From assembly GCF_046630315.1 (NCBI RefSeq), contig NZ_LQBD01000007.1, positions 62,001 to 126,000 on the forward strand: a DNA stretch of 64,000 bases. The letters run 5' to 3'. This document shows positions 1 through 7,873 of this stretch, in pieces. The translations under genes and the position numbers were made by a program. A model generated the notes under the pieces. That model had not been told where the DNA came from, did no database searches, and worked only from the letters and a program-made list of their open reading frames with translations. The stretch's first letter is position 1. Each line of letters opens with the position of its first letter. The DNA comes from Brucella anthropi_A (GTDB lineage: Bacteria > Pseudomonadota > Alphaproteobacteria > Rhizobiales > Rhizobiaceae).

Positions 1-247
1 TGTAGTCGATCTCCATGCGGCGAACGACCCAGACCATTTCTTCGCCGAGCGCACCTTCGGCCAGCTCGATATGGTGAACATCCTGCAAGCGCAGGAAATC
101 CGTGCGTCCGCGCTCATAGAATTCCAGATAGCGGCCGTGATAAACGAAGCCGGAAAAATCCGTATCGGCATAATAAATGCGCGCATGAAGCAGATGCGCG
201 CCGTCTTTGAGTTCGCCGGATACGGCCTGTTGCTGCTTGTCGGTCAT
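1..247 (-). CDS. ybgC: YbgC-type acyl-CoA thioesterase (N-terminal part; runs off the window)
   Basis: Only the first 82 codons are inside the window; the gene continues to the left. The protein is a hotdog-fold thioesterase of the Tol-Pal-associated YbgC family. The family signature ADTDFSGFVYHGRYLEF is visible at about residues 27-43, with the catalytic aspartate in the first part of this motif (Asp30). The ATG at 247-245 overlaps the TGA of ruvB by four bases (ATGA), so the two genes are probably translationally coupled. In Rhizobiales tolQRAB-pal normally follows ybgC, which would lie just outside. The function in envelope lipid metabolism is known from the family only; the assignment is firm from the motif and context. 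Confidence 0.9.
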   Translation of the reverse strand, partial: MTDKQQQAVSGELKDGAHLLHARIYYADTDFSGFVYHGRYLEFYERGRTDFLRLQDVHHIELAEGALGEEMVWVVRRMEIDY

Positions 248-1284
248 TCGTCTTCCATGAAGAGGCCGTATTGCGACTGCTGGATGATTTCAGCGGGCGC
301 AGGCAGTCCCAGATGCTGCCAGGCGACAGCCGTGAGCACCCGGCCGCGCGGCGTGCGTTGCAGGAAACCCTGCTGGATCAGATAGGGCTCGATAATGTCT
401 TCAATCGCATCGCGCGGCTCGGACAGGCCGGCGGCGATGGTTTCGATCCCCACCGGACCGCCGCCGAAATTGCGCGCGATGATGTTGAGATAACGCCGGT
501 CAAGCTGATCCAGCCCGCGATTGTCCACCTCAAGCCGCGACAGCGCCTCATCGGCGATCTTGCGGTCAATGACATCGGCGCCGGCGACCAGCGCAAAATC
601 GCGCACGCGGCGCAACAGCCGCCCGGCAATACGCGGCGTGCCGCGTGAACGGCGCGCGACTTCCACCGCGCCATCCGGCGAAATGCCCATCTGCATGATG
701 CGCGCGCCGCGCCGAACGATATATTCCAGTTCCTCAACCGTGTAGAAATTGAGCCGCACCGGAATGCCGAAACGGTCCCGCAGAGGCGTGGTCAAAAGCC
801 CGAGGCGTGTGGTTGCCGCAACGAGCGTGAACTTGGCCAGATCGATCTTGACCGAGCGCGCGGCAGGACCTTCACCGATGATGAGATCGAGCTGGAAATC
901 CTCCATCGCCGGATAGAGAATTTCTTCCACGGCGGGGCTCAGGCGATGGATTTCATCGATGAACAGAACGTCGCGCTCTTCCAGATTGGTCAGAAGCGCC
1001 GCCAGATCGCCCGCCTTGGCGATGACCGGCCCGGATGTGGAGCGGAAATTGACGCCCAGTTCCTTGGCCATGATCTGCGCCAGCGTCGTCTTGCCGAGGC
1101 CGGGCGGCCCGACAAACAGAACATGGTCCAGCGCCTCGCCGCGCACCTTGGCCGCTTCGATGAACACTTTCAGATTGGCGCGCGCCGCCGCCTGGCCCAC
1201 AAAATCGTCAAGCGTCTGCGGGCGCAGCGTGTTGTCTTCGTCCACGCGTCTATCGGCATCAATGAGAGGGTTGCGGTCGCTCAT
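244..1284 (-). CDS. ruvB: Holliday junction branch-migration ATPase RuvB
   Basis: The 346-residue protein is the motor of the RuvAB complex, which moves Holliday junctions during recombinational repair in the cytoplasm. An AAA+ core is clear: Walker A GPPGLGKT at residues 59-66, Walker B LFIDEIHRL around 107-115, then sensor and arginine-finger regions and the C-terminal winged-helix DNA-binding domain. The length matches the family. It is the third gene of a ruvC-ruvA-ruvB-ybgC run on the minus strand, 55 bases after ruvA and overlapping ybgC by four bases. No LexA-type box was seen directly upstream of ruvC. Confidence is very high. Confidence 0.98.
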   Translation of the reverse strand: MSDRNPLIDADRRVDEDNTLRPQTLDDFVGQAAARANLKVFIEAAKVRGEALDHVLFVGPPGLGKTTLAQIMAKELGVNFRSTSGPVIAKAGDLAALLTNLEERDVLFIDEIHRLSPAVEEILYPAMEDFQLDLIIGEGPAARSVKIDLAKFTLVAATTRLGLLTTPLRDRFGIPVRLNFYTVEELEYIVRRGARIMQMGISPDGAVEVARRSRGTPRIAGRLLRRVRDFALVAGADVIDRKIADEALSRLEVDNRGLDQLDRRYLNIIARNFGGGPVGIETIAAGLSEPRDAIEDIIEPYLIQQGFLQRTPRGRVLTAVAWQHLGLPAPAEIIQQSQYGLFMEDE

Positions 1285-1339
1285 GCCACCCTCCTCGCAT
1301 GAACATCATGTTCAGGCAAGTCTCTCGCCCGGCAGTCCA

Positions 1340-1957
1340 TCATCGGGAAAGTTCCTTCAAACCCAGCCGGATGAGCTTGGCCGAATCGGCGTTCTCGCCC
1401 GCTTCCTTCAGGGCGGCTGCAACGGCATTCGCCGCCTGATCGCGCGAATAGCCAAGGTTGGAAAGCGCCGATACCGCATCGGCAACCGGCGCAGGCGCCG
1501 CGCCTGCGCCAAGCTCCTGCTTGAGGCCGATGGTGCCGCTCGCCTCCCCGGCAAAGGCGGGAGCCTTGTTCTTCAATTCCGTGACGATGCGCTCTGCAAC
1601 CTTCTTGCCCACACCCGGCGCGCGCGACACCATGGCAATGTCACGCAGCGCAATTGCATTGGCCAGTTCCGACGGCGACAGCGTGCCCAGCACCGCCAAC
1701 GCCACCTTGGCGCCCACGCCCTGCACATTCTGCAACAGGCGGAACCATTCGCGTTCAAGCTGATTGGCGAACCCATAAAGGCGGATCATGTCCTCGCGGA
1801 CATAGGTTTCGATGAACAGCACCGCCGCCTCGCCCGCGCCGCCGAGATTGCCGAGCGTGCGCGCCGAACAAAACGCGACATAACCGACGCCATGCACGTC
1901 GATGACGGCATGATCCTCGGCGATTTCATCGATCACACCCTTAAGCTTACCGATCAT
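1340..1957 (-). CDS. ruvA: Holliday junction DNA-binding protein RuvA
   Basis: RuvA forms the tetrameric platform that holds the four-way junction and loads RuvB. The open frame can also begin at a GTG two codons earlier (1963), directly after the ruvC stop, but the family always starts MIGKLKG, so the ATG at 1957-1955 is chosen (205 residues). The N-terminal OB fold (about 1-63), the two helix-hairpin-helix motifs containing GVGAKVALAVLG and APGVGKKVAERI, and the C-terminal RuvB-binding domain (about 157-205) are all visible. Only six bases separate this ATG from the ruvC stop, indicating one transcript. Confidence is very high. Confidence 0.97.
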   Translation of the reverse strand: MIGKLKGVIDEIAEDHAVIDVHGVGYVAFCSARTLGNLGGAGEAAVLFIETYVREDMIRLYGFANQLEREWFRLLQNVQGVGAKVALAVLGTLSPSELANAIALRDIAMVSRAPGVGKKVAERIVTELKNKAPAFAGEASGTIGLKQELGAGAAPAPVADAVSALSNLGYSRDQAANAVAAALKEAGENADSAKLIRLGLKELSR

Positions 1958-1963
1958 GGCCAC

Positions 1964-2482
1964 CTACGCGATAAGTTGTTGCAACCGGCGCGCACTGGCG
2001 ATGCTCTGCCGGTGATGCGCATGACAAATGGCGATGGCCAGCGCATCGGCGGCGTCGCTCGTATCGAACGAAGCACGCGGCATCAGCACTTTCACCATCA
2101 TATGGATCTGCTGCTTTTCACCATGCCCGACGCCGATCACCGCTTTCTTCACGGCATTGGGCGCATATTCGGCGACGGGCAATCCTGCCTGCGCCGGAGC
2201 CAGCAGCGCAATGCCGCGCGCCTGCCCCAGTTTCAGCGTTGCCGTTGCGTCCTTGTTGACGAAGGTATGTTCGACGGCTGCCTCATGCGGCATATAGTCA
2301 TGCAGGACCTTGGAAAGCCCTTCATGAAGCTGGCAGAGGCGCGATGCCAGATCCATCTCGGCATTCGAGGTCACAGTGCCCGAACCGATGAAATGCAGCG
2401 AATTGCCCAGCGATTCGACAATGCCCCAGCCGGTGCGGCGCAGGCCCGGATCAATGCCAATGATGCGAATCGTTTCCTTCAT
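1964..2482 (-). CDS. ruvC: Crossover junction endodeoxyribonuclease RuvC
   Basis: RuvC is the Holliday junction resolvase that cuts the junction held by RuvAB. At 172 residues the length is typical. The RNase H-like active site is visible: the first catalytic aspartate lies in GIDPGLRRTGWG (Asp11), a glutamate in AAVEHTFVN, and the last acidic pair in DAADALAIAICHAHH. It is the first gene of the ruv operon and is followed at once by ruvA. Unlike many bacteria, yebC is not adjacent here; it sits about 12 kb away. Assignment is secure. Confidence 0.97.
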   Translation of the reverse strand: MKETIRIIGIDPGLRRTGWGIVESLGNSLHFIGSGTVTSNAEMDLASRLCQLHEGLSKVLHDYMPHEAAVEHTFVNKDATATLKLGQARGIALLAPAQAGLPVAEYAPNAVKKAVIGVGHGEKQQIHMMVKVLMPRASFDTSDAADALAIAICHAHHRQSIASARRLQQLIA

Positions 2483-2575
2483 AAGCGAACCCTATCCTCA
2501 GACGGATTCACTTGACAGTAGAAAAGTGAACAAAAGAGAAACATGTACCCCATGGGCACAAATATGGTTGCGCCG

Positions 2576-3103
2576 TTACGAAGCGCCGAAAGCAGTCTTC
2601 AGCAATACGATCTGTTCGGAAACCGGATTGCCGCGCGAAACACCTTGCAGCGAAACCACTTCACCATAGACCTCACGGTCCATGCGGCGCACACGGGCCT
2701 GAAGGCGCATCGACCGTTCAACCAGTTCCCTGAACGCCGCAGGCAGCTCAGACCAGCCCTGTGCCGCTTCGCCTGCCGAGGGCGTATCAAGACGCACCTT
2801 GGCCTTTTCGGCGGCGACCTGCTGGCGGGACATTTCTCCGCTGCGCGCCGCGCGCTGGAGAAGCAGCCAGGAAGCGATCTGCATCAGGCGCGTGGTCAGC
2901 CGCATCGATTCGGCGGCATAGAGCGTCGCGGCAATACGTGAAAGATTGCGCGCTTCCTCACGGCCCTCGCTGTCGAGATAGCTCGCCGCTTCCTCGACCA
3001 TATCCATGCCTTGCGCGTAGATCGGCTTGAACGAATCCGAAAACACCATGCGCTCCGCGAGGCTGATCATATTGCTCGGCATCTGACCCTGTTCGCTAAT
3101 CAC
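2576..3103 (-). CDS. rcdA: DUF1465 protein, RcdA-type protease adaptor
   Basis: This is a DUF1465 protein, the family of RcdA, which in Caulobacter helps deliver the cell-cycle regulator CtrA to ClpXP. The frame is open back to 3274, but I choose the GTG at 3103-3101. It gives 175 residues, the usual length, and it has the purine-rich AAGGTGG about eight bases upstream. The ATGs a few codons further in are less well spaced. The body is mostly helical and recognisable from SLAERMVFSDSFKPIY at its start. About 195 bases upstream lies a full TTAA-N7-TTAAC CtrA-type site. The function is inferred from the Caulobacter protein; family membership is confident. Confidence 0.82.
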   Translation of the reverse strand: MISEQGQMPSNMISLAERMVFSDSFKPIYAQGMDMVEEAASYLDSEGREEARNLSRIAATLYAAESMRLTTRLMQIASWLLLQRAARSGEMSRQQVAAEKAKVRLDTPSAGEAAQGWSELPAAFRELVERSMRLQARVRRMDREVYGEVVSLQGVSRGNPVSEQIVLLKTAFGAS

Positions 3104-3296
3104 TGCTCTGCCACCTTGCATGACCGCCTCTATCGGCGGCCCATTCCGTTGCCGTATTCGCCAGGCCGGATCCCGGGCGCATACGAATGAAACCATTGAA
3201 CCGCTGTTCGACCATGGGGGAGGCTGGGACGGAACAGCTGTGCTAAACAAGTCCACGACAAACTGCACCTTCATGCACGGTCGCGCAAGTTTATGT

Positions 3297-3312
3297 TTAA
3301 CGTTCGGTTAAC
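3297..3312. promoter_or_regulatory. CtrA-type binding site (TTAA-N7-TTAAC) upstream of rcdA
   Basis: The sequence TTAACGTTCGGTTAAC matches the consensus full CtrA site exactly and reads as TTAA-N7-TTAA on both strands. It lies about 195 bases upstream of the chosen rcdA start. In Caulobacter rcdA transcription depends on CtrA, so a feedback loop (CtrA drives its own degradation adaptor) is plausible here. That it is bound is inference. Confidence 0.6.
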
Positions 3313-3357
3313 ATTTTTGCAGGCTTTTGACGAAAATGCGGGCGCGGCAAAAAGCGC

Positions 3358-3384
3358 ATAAAAAAAGAGCCGCGATGGCGGCTC
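3358..3384 (-). terminator. Rho-independent terminator of the putative sRNA
   Basis: A seven-base-pair GC-rich stem with a GATG loop (3367-3384) is followed on the minus strand by seven consecutive T. No protein gene ends here, because opgC has its own terminator 180 bases earlier; this supports a separate short transcript. Confidence 0.75.
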
Positions 3385-3455
3385 TCAGGAGTTTAACAGG
3401 GAGGCGTCAAACAGAGTGGCTAAACCACTCGGTAAGAATCCAGCCGAACTGGATG
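3358..3455 (-). ncRNA. Putative trans-acting small RNA (suhB/MmgR, alpha-r8-like architecture)
   Basis: The minus strand shows three consecutive stem-loops: ATCCAG/CTGGAT at 3438-3454, GAGTGG/CCACTC at 3414-3430, and a strong terminator GAGCCGC/GCGGCTC at 3367-3384 followed by a run of seven T. Between the second stem and the terminator is an unpaired, CU-rich stretch containing GCCTCCCTGTTAAACTCC, which could pair with ribosome binding sites. No open frame explains the segment. The architecture recalls the Rhizobiales suhB/MmgR (alpha-r8) sRNA family; that link is from memory and needs a covariance search. The 5' end is approximate. Confidence 0.5.
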
Positions 3456-3478
3456 TAAACCATTTAACATTCTTAAGA

Positions 3479-3493
3479 TTAATGAATGGTTAA
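3479..3493. promoter_or_regulatory. Second TTAA-N7-TTAA (CtrA-type) site, upstream of the putative sRNA
   Basis: TTAATGAATGGTTAA is an exact TTAA-N7-TTAA match on both strands. It sits about 25-40 bases upstream of the predicted 5' end of the small RNA read on the minus strand, where an activator or the -35 contact would be expected. Two such sites within 200 bases in a GC-rich genome is unlikely by chance. Confidence 0.5.
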
Positions 3494-3544
3494 TTTCAGC
3501 CGCGCGCTGTGGATTATTCCGCGCAATCCGGCGTTTTTCACGCA

Positions 3545-3570
3545 AAGAAAAGCCGCCCGGAATGGGCGGC
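3545..3570 (-). terminator. Terminator downstream of opgC
   Basis: GCCGCCC (3552-3558) pairs with GGGCGGC (3564-3570) across a short loop, and the minus strand continues into TTTTCTTT. It begins 15 bases after the opgC stop codon. Confidence 0.75.
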
Positions 3571-3584
3571 TGGCTGATGGTTGG

Positions 3585-4808
3585 TTAATAGCGCTGCATC
3601 GCCGGCTTGGCACTTGAGGTAACCTGCATCTTGACGGGTTCGGCAGCCGGAACGGCGGGCTTTGCCGAAGCGGGCGCGCCCTTCTTGCTCCAGCCGATGG
3701 TCGGCAGCCATTCAAGATAATAGGCCAGCGCGAACTGCATGACGATGCCGGTTGCGATCAGCAGCGTGTCGTAAGGCAGGCCGCCAGGGTTCACGAGTTT
3801 CATCACCTGCGCCACCATTGCCAGCAGCGTACCGGCGATGAAGACCGGCAGCGAATGCTTGCCGAGAATGGCAAGCGGGCTGTCCGGCGCGGTCCGGGCG
3901 ATGTTGTTCAGCGTCGGGACGACGGCGATAAGATAGGCAATCGCCAGCACGTGCAGGAGGCGCGGGCCCGACAGGAATGTCTTGTCGAAACCGGTGAGAA
4001 CCATCGGCAGGCCCATCGATGCATCGATACCCCAAAGCGGGATGCGCACCCAGGCAAGCGCCAGCACGAGATAGCCGACGGCAAGACCGATGAGCAGCGG
4101 ATGCTTCGGCAAAGCGCCGCCGCGGCGCACATGCATCACGCCTGCGATACCGATCGCAAACAGGAACTGCCATGACAGCGGATTGAGGAACCAGACGCCT
4201 TCGGTCGGGTAATTGACCGGCGCAACGTGATAGAGGCCCGACAGGAACCAGACCGTGCCGGAAACGCCGAGCATGAGCGGCAGGCTGATGCGTGCCAGCA
4301 TAAGCAGGATCGGCGTCAGCACCAGCATCACGGCATACATCGACAGGATGTTGTTATAGCCAAGCTGATGGCCCATGGTGACGATGCCGAACAGCGCCTC
4401 GACCGGATGCTTGACCAGCGGCGCGATATTGATCTGCGTAAGCAGCTCCGACCGCTTCAGGAAAAGGGCGGCGGAGGCGAAGATGGCGATGGTCGCCATG
4501 GTTGTCATGATGTGCGTGGTATAAAGCACGCCGGCGCGGCGCCACATCTTGAGCGAGAGGAGCAGGCGGTTGCCGGGCGCGAATTTCGATCCATAGGCCA
4601 GCGCCACCGCCATGCCGGAAATCAGCACGAAAGCCTCGGCAGAATCGGAGAAGCCCAGATTCTTGTGCGTGAAATGCTCGTAGATCGTGCCGGGCACGTG
4701 GTTGATGAAGATCGTCAGCAGCGCGAGCGCACGGAACACGTCGATGCGCGTGTCGCGCATTTTCGCGGGTTGTGCGGGCATCGCTTCTCTAGCGGTCGCA
4801 ATATTCAT
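3585..4808 (-). CDS. opgC: OpgC-family membrane succinyltransferase for periplasmic/cyclic glucans
   Basis: The 407-residue protein is a polytopic inner-membrane acyltransferase of the OpgC family, which adds succinyl groups to osmoregulated periplasmic glucans. The N-terminal block RIDVFRALALLTIFINHVPG, with the conserved Arg-Asp and His, is typical. About ten hydrophobic segments follow, including VFLISGMAVALAYG-like and WFLSGLYHV-like stretches. The C-terminal 35 residues are an Ala/Pro/Lys-rich cytoplasmic tail. In Brucella the cyclic beta-1,2-glucan is known to be succinylated by a protein of this family (named Cgm), and this gene is a good candidate for it. It is monocistronic, with its own terminator. 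Confidence 0.85.
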   Translation of the reverse strand: MNIATAREAMPAQPAKMRDTRIDVFRALALLTIFINHVPGTIYEHFTHKNLGFSDSAEAFVLISGMAVALAYGSKFAPGNRLLLSLKMWRRAGVLYTTHIMTTMATIAIFASAALFLKRSELLTQINIAPLVKHPVEALFGIVTMGHQLGYNNILSMYAVMLVLTPILLMLARISLPLMLGVSGTVWFLSGLYHVAPVNYPTEGVWFLNPLSWQFLFAIGIAGVMHVRRGGALPKHPLLIGLAVGYLVLALAWVRIPLWGIDASMGLPMVLTGFDKTFLSGPRLLHVLAIAYLIAVVPTLNNIARTAPDSPLAILGKHSLPVFIAGTLLAMVAQVMKLVNPGGLPYDTLLIATGIVMQFALAYYLEWLPTIGWSKKGAPASAKPAVPAAEPVKMQVTSSAKPAMQRY

Positions 4809-5192
4809 GTGCCAGTCTGCCTATCGTTGGGGAAAGCACATGCACTTGGGACTGCGCGGCTTTCCAATCTTCTTCGTGTCGTTCCGGCTGGGTGGCCGGA
4901 ACAGTTCCACACGTTTTCCGGGTTTTCAGCACCCGGTATTGATGTGGCTTATATACGCGTTAATCCCGGCAGAACCGGGTTGGTTCCGATCAACTTTCGT
5001 TCCAGTGGATAACATTATGCCAGCCCCGACAGGCGCGAACCGAAGGGTGTTTCGCCAATGAAGACTTGCCGAAGCGCAACTGCGTCGCATAGATGCGACA
5101 AAACAAATAGATAGAGCGCTGCTTCCCTTTCCGGTAAACACAGTGCTTCTATTGCCCGAATTCCATCATGTTTTTCCCGTTAGGCTTGGCTC
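4809..5192. other. Intergenic region between opgC and the ThiE-like gene
   Basis: This 384-base gap separates two divergently transcribed genes and should hold both promoters. I see an imperfect inverted repeat GTTCCGGC/GCCGGAAC near 4880-4903, but no convincing -35/-10 pair, riboswitch or small ORF. Notably there is no TPP riboswitch upstream of the ThiE-like gene. Confidence 0.5.
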
Positions 5193-5858
5193 ATGAACAC
5201 GCCCGCTCACCAGACTGAAACCGAACGCTGCCGCATCGTGCTGGTTGCGCCACCGCTTGCCGACGGCGCGGCTCTCGCAAGGCTTTTGACGTCCGCGCTC
5301 TCGGGCGGTGACGTCGCAAGCGTCATTCTCGACACCGGCGATCTCGACGAGGCCACCTTCCAGGCCGCGGCCGAAAAGGCCATTCCCGTCATTCAGGAGA
5401 AGGGCGCTGCCGCGCTGATCCTCAACGATACGCGCATCGCAGGACGCGTCGGGGCGGATGGCATCCACATCGAAGGCAAGGCCGCAGATCTCGCCGATGC
5501 AATCGAAAAACACACGCCGAAGATGATTGTCGGCACGGGCAACCTGCGCGACCGCCATGGCGCGATGGAAATCGGCGAATTGCAGCCCGATTATGTCTTT
5601 TTCGGCAAGATCGGCGCGGACAACAAGCCGGACGCCCATCCGCGCAACCTGTCGCTGGCCGGATGGTGGGCGCAGATGGTGGAGATACCCTGCATCGCAC
5701 AGGCCGGAAGCGCGCTGGAAAGCATTATCCCCGCAGCCGAAACCGGCGCGGATTTCGTGGCCCTCGGACGCGCCGTCTTCGACGCCGAAGACCCCGCAAA
5801 GGCTGTCGCGGAAGCCAACCGGCTGCTTGACGAAAAAGCGCCGCGCTTTGAAAACTGA
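5193..5858 (+). CDS. ThiE/TenI-like (thiamine phosphate synthase superfamily) protein
   Basis: The 221-residue protein has the TIM-barrel pattern of the TMP synthase/TenI superfamily: ALILNDTRIAGRVGADGIHI at about residues 74-93 corresponds to the family's substrate strand, and GADFVALGRAVFDAEDPAKA near the C-terminus to the phosphate-binding strand. The middle motif reads PDYVFFGKIG where true ThiE proteins have a GPVF-T type segment, so enzymatic activity as thiamine-phosphate synthase is uncertain; a TenI-like or regulatory role is possible. It lies 22 bases before a Sel1-repeat gene on the same strand. Family placement is confident, exact function not. Confidence 0.7.
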   Translation: MNTPAHQTETERCRIVLVAPPLADGAALARLLTSALSGGDVASVILDTGDLDEATFQAAAEKAIPVIQEKGAAALILNDTRIAGRVGADGIHIEGKAADLADAIEKHTPKMIVGTGNLRDRHGAMEIGELQPDYVFFGKIGADNKPDAHPRNLSLAGWWAQMVEIPCIAQAGSALESIIPAAETGADFVALGRAVFDAEDPAKAVAEANRLLDEKAPRFEN

Positions 5859-5880
5859 TTCCGTCATCAAGGTCTTGCCG

Positions 5881-6933
5881 ATGCCCATGAAGAACAGATT
5901 TCTTCTCGCTGCCATTCTGACATTCGCGCTGCCGGTTCTCCCCGCTTTGGCCGCAGGCGAGCCGGCGCACGGTCAGAAAACCAGCCATCAGGGCAATCAC
6001 AAGGACAAGAAGGCCGACAAGCCGTCAGGGCCGGTCATGCTCCCGCAGCCGGCAACCACGGAACCGATGCCGCCCATCGATCCGAGCCGCTTTGGCGACA
6101 AGCCCGCGGACGAGGCTTTCGGCGCGTTTCAGCGCGGCCTTTATCTGACAGCCTTCAATCTGGCCAAGCCGCAGGCTGAAAAGGGCGATCCGGCATCGCA
6201 GACACTCATCGCCGAAATTTATGCGCGCGGCCTTGGCGTTCCCGCCAACCAGAAACTGGCGGCGCAGTGGTATGAAAAGGCCGCCAATAACGGTGTTGTC
6301 GAAGCGCAGTTCCGTTATGCAGCGCTTCTGCTTCAGGGCACCTATGTCAAGAAGGACCCGGTCAAGGCCGAGGAACTGATGAAGAAAGCGGCCGAGGGCG
6401 GCAATGCCATGGCCCAGTTCAACTACGGCCAGATGCTGATGGTGAAAACGCCCGGCAAGCCGGGGCTGGACCTCGCCTTCCCGTGGTTCGAAAAGGCGGC
6501 GGAAGCCAAACTGGCTGACGGGCAATATGCGGTCAGCCAGATCTATGCCAATGGCACCCCCACCATTCCCCGCGACGACAGGAAGGCGCGCACCTATCTC
6601 CTGCTCGCAGCCGCGCAAGGCTACGACACAGCGCAGTTCGATCTTGGCCGCTGGCTGATCGAGGGGCGCGGCGGCGACCGCGATTACGAACAGGGGTTTG
6701 GCTGGATGCGACTGGGCGCCCAGCGCGGCATGGTGATGGCGCAGGCATGGCTCGCCCGCCTCTATCGCGACGGCATCGGCACCGAAGGCGATCTGGTGAA
6801 AGCTGCGGCCTGGTATATCGTCGCCCAGCGCGCCGGTTTCCGCGCGCCGGACCTCAATGACATGATGGACGGATTGGCTGACGACCAGATCAAGCAGGCT
6901 ATCGAAACCGCCAACAATCTGCGCGTTCGCTGA
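5881..6933 (+). CDS. Exported Sel1-repeat (tetratricopeptide-like) protein
   Basis: A long open frame begins further upstream, but the ATG at 5881 (or 5887) gives a clear signal peptide (MKNRFLLAAILTFALPVLPA...) ending near Ala26. A charged, proline-rich linker follows. From about residue 75 there are roughly six Sel1-type repeats, with typical pieces such as AQWYEKAANNG, AEELMKKAAEGG and PWFEKAAEAK, each about 36 residues. Such proteins are periplasmic scaffolds for protein-protein contacts; in Rhizobiales some act in envelope signalling (ExoR-like). The partner here is unknown. The gene is 22 bases behind the ThiE-like gene, so co-transcription is likely although the functions do not obviously match. 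Confidence 0.82.
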   Translation: MPMKNRFLLAAILTFALPVLPALAAGEPAHGQKTSHQGNHKDKKADKPSGPVMLPQPATTEPMPPIDPSRFGDKPADEAFGAFQRGLYLTAFNLAKPQAEKGDPASQTLIAEIYARGLGVPANQKLAAQWYEKAANNGVVEAQFRYAALLLQGTYVKKDPVKAEELMKKAAEGGNAMAQFNYGQMLMVKTPGKPGLDLAFPWFEKAAEAKLADGQYAVSQIYANGTPTIPRDDRKARTYLLLAAAQGYDTAQFDLGRWLIEGRGGDRDYEQGFGWMRLGAQRGMVMAQAWLARLYRDGIGTEGDLVKAAAWYIVAQRAGFRAPDLNDMMDGLADDQIKQAIETANNLRVR

Positions 6934-7122
6934 TTTTCGGACGATTTTTCAGGCTGGATGACCTCTCTTTTCGCGCTCAGGCTTGCGCAAGACGCCGTTT
7001 TATGGTCTTGGAAACCCGATTATCGCGGTTCGATCATAGGGCAGGTGCGCAATCTCTGGAGATTGCCTTTTCGTCGTCGCCGAACCGCACATGGTTTCAC
7101 ATTTTCATTCCGGATCAAGCTC

Positions 7123-7683
7123 ATGAAGATCAATGGTAACGAAATCCGCCCCGGCAATGTCATCGAACATGCTGGCGGCCTGTGGGTTGCGGTCAAGACC
7201 AATGCCGTCAAGCCCGGCAAGGGCGGCGCCTACAATCAGGTCGAACTGAAGAACCTCATCAACGGCACCAAGCTCAACGAACGTTTCCGCGCTGCTGAAA
7301 CCGTCGAGCGCGTTCGTCTGGAACAGAAGGATTTCTCGTTCCTCTACGAACAGGGCGATGCGCTGATCTTCATGGACACCGAATCCTACGAACAGCTTGA
7401 ACTGGCCAAGGATTTCGTCGGCGACCGTTCCGCCTTCCTGCAGGACGGCATGATGGTCACGGTTGAACTTTATGAAGAAAAGCCGATCGGCATCCGCCTG
7501 CCGGATCAGGTCACGCTCGCCATCACCGAAGCCGATCCGGTCGTCAAGGGCCAGACCGCTGCCTCGTCCTACAAGCCGGCCGTGCTTGAAAACGGCATCC
7601 GCATCCTCGTTCCGCCATTCATCGAATCGGGCGAGCGCGTGATCGTCGACACCAACGAACTCACCTACGTCAGCCGCGCCTGA
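7123..7683 (+). CDS. efp: Translation elongation factor P
   Basis: EF-P relieves ribosome stalling at consecutive prolines. The open frame extends upstream, but the family begins MKINGNEIRPGN, so the ATG at 7123 is used (186 residues, standard length). The loop carrying the modifiable lysine, KPGKGGAYNQVELKN, is present with the lysine at residue 33. The three beta-barrel domains and the C-terminal domain end (VDTNELTYVSRA) are complete. No EpmA/EpmB genes are in the window, so the modification state cannot be judged. A hairpin terminator follows. Identification is secure. Confidence 0.97.
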   Translation: MKINGNEIRPGNVIEHAGGLWVAVKTNAVKPGKGGAYNQVELKNLINGTKLNERFRAAETVERVRLEQKDFSFLYEQGDALIFMDTESYEQLELAKDFVGDRSAFLQDGMMVTVELYEEKPIGIRLPDQVTLAITEADPVVKGQTAASSYKPAVLENGIRILVPPFIESGERVIVDTNELTYVSRA

Positions 7684-7694
7684 TCCGCACAAAT

Positions 7695-7731
7695 ATGCGG
7701 CGTCCCACCGGGCGCCGCATGTCGCCTTTTG
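7695..7731 (+). terminator. Terminator after efp
   Basis: ATGCGGCG (7695-7702) pairs with CGCCGCAT (7713-7720), followed within a few bases by a short T run (7727-7730). It lies 12 bases after the efp stop. Confidence 0.6.
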
Positions 7732-7873
7732 CGACCGTTCTTTCTCAGACCGCTCAATTCCCCGACCGTCCAGCGCGCATGTTCGTGGCTGGATGTTCGC
7801 TCCCTTTTTATGACTAACTGCGTGATCCCTCTCCAAATCCACGCTTCGGGATCGTGCTTACAAGGACAATGAA

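Noticed and set aside
959..2515. 518-residue plus-strand open frame opposite ruvB and ruvA
   Set aside because: Antisense to three certain genes; composition and arginine/histidine richness are those of a shadow frame in GC-rich DNA.
5166..5915. 249-residue minus-strand open frame opposite the ThiE-like gene
   Set aside because: Antisense shadow; the plus-strand gene has clear family motifs.
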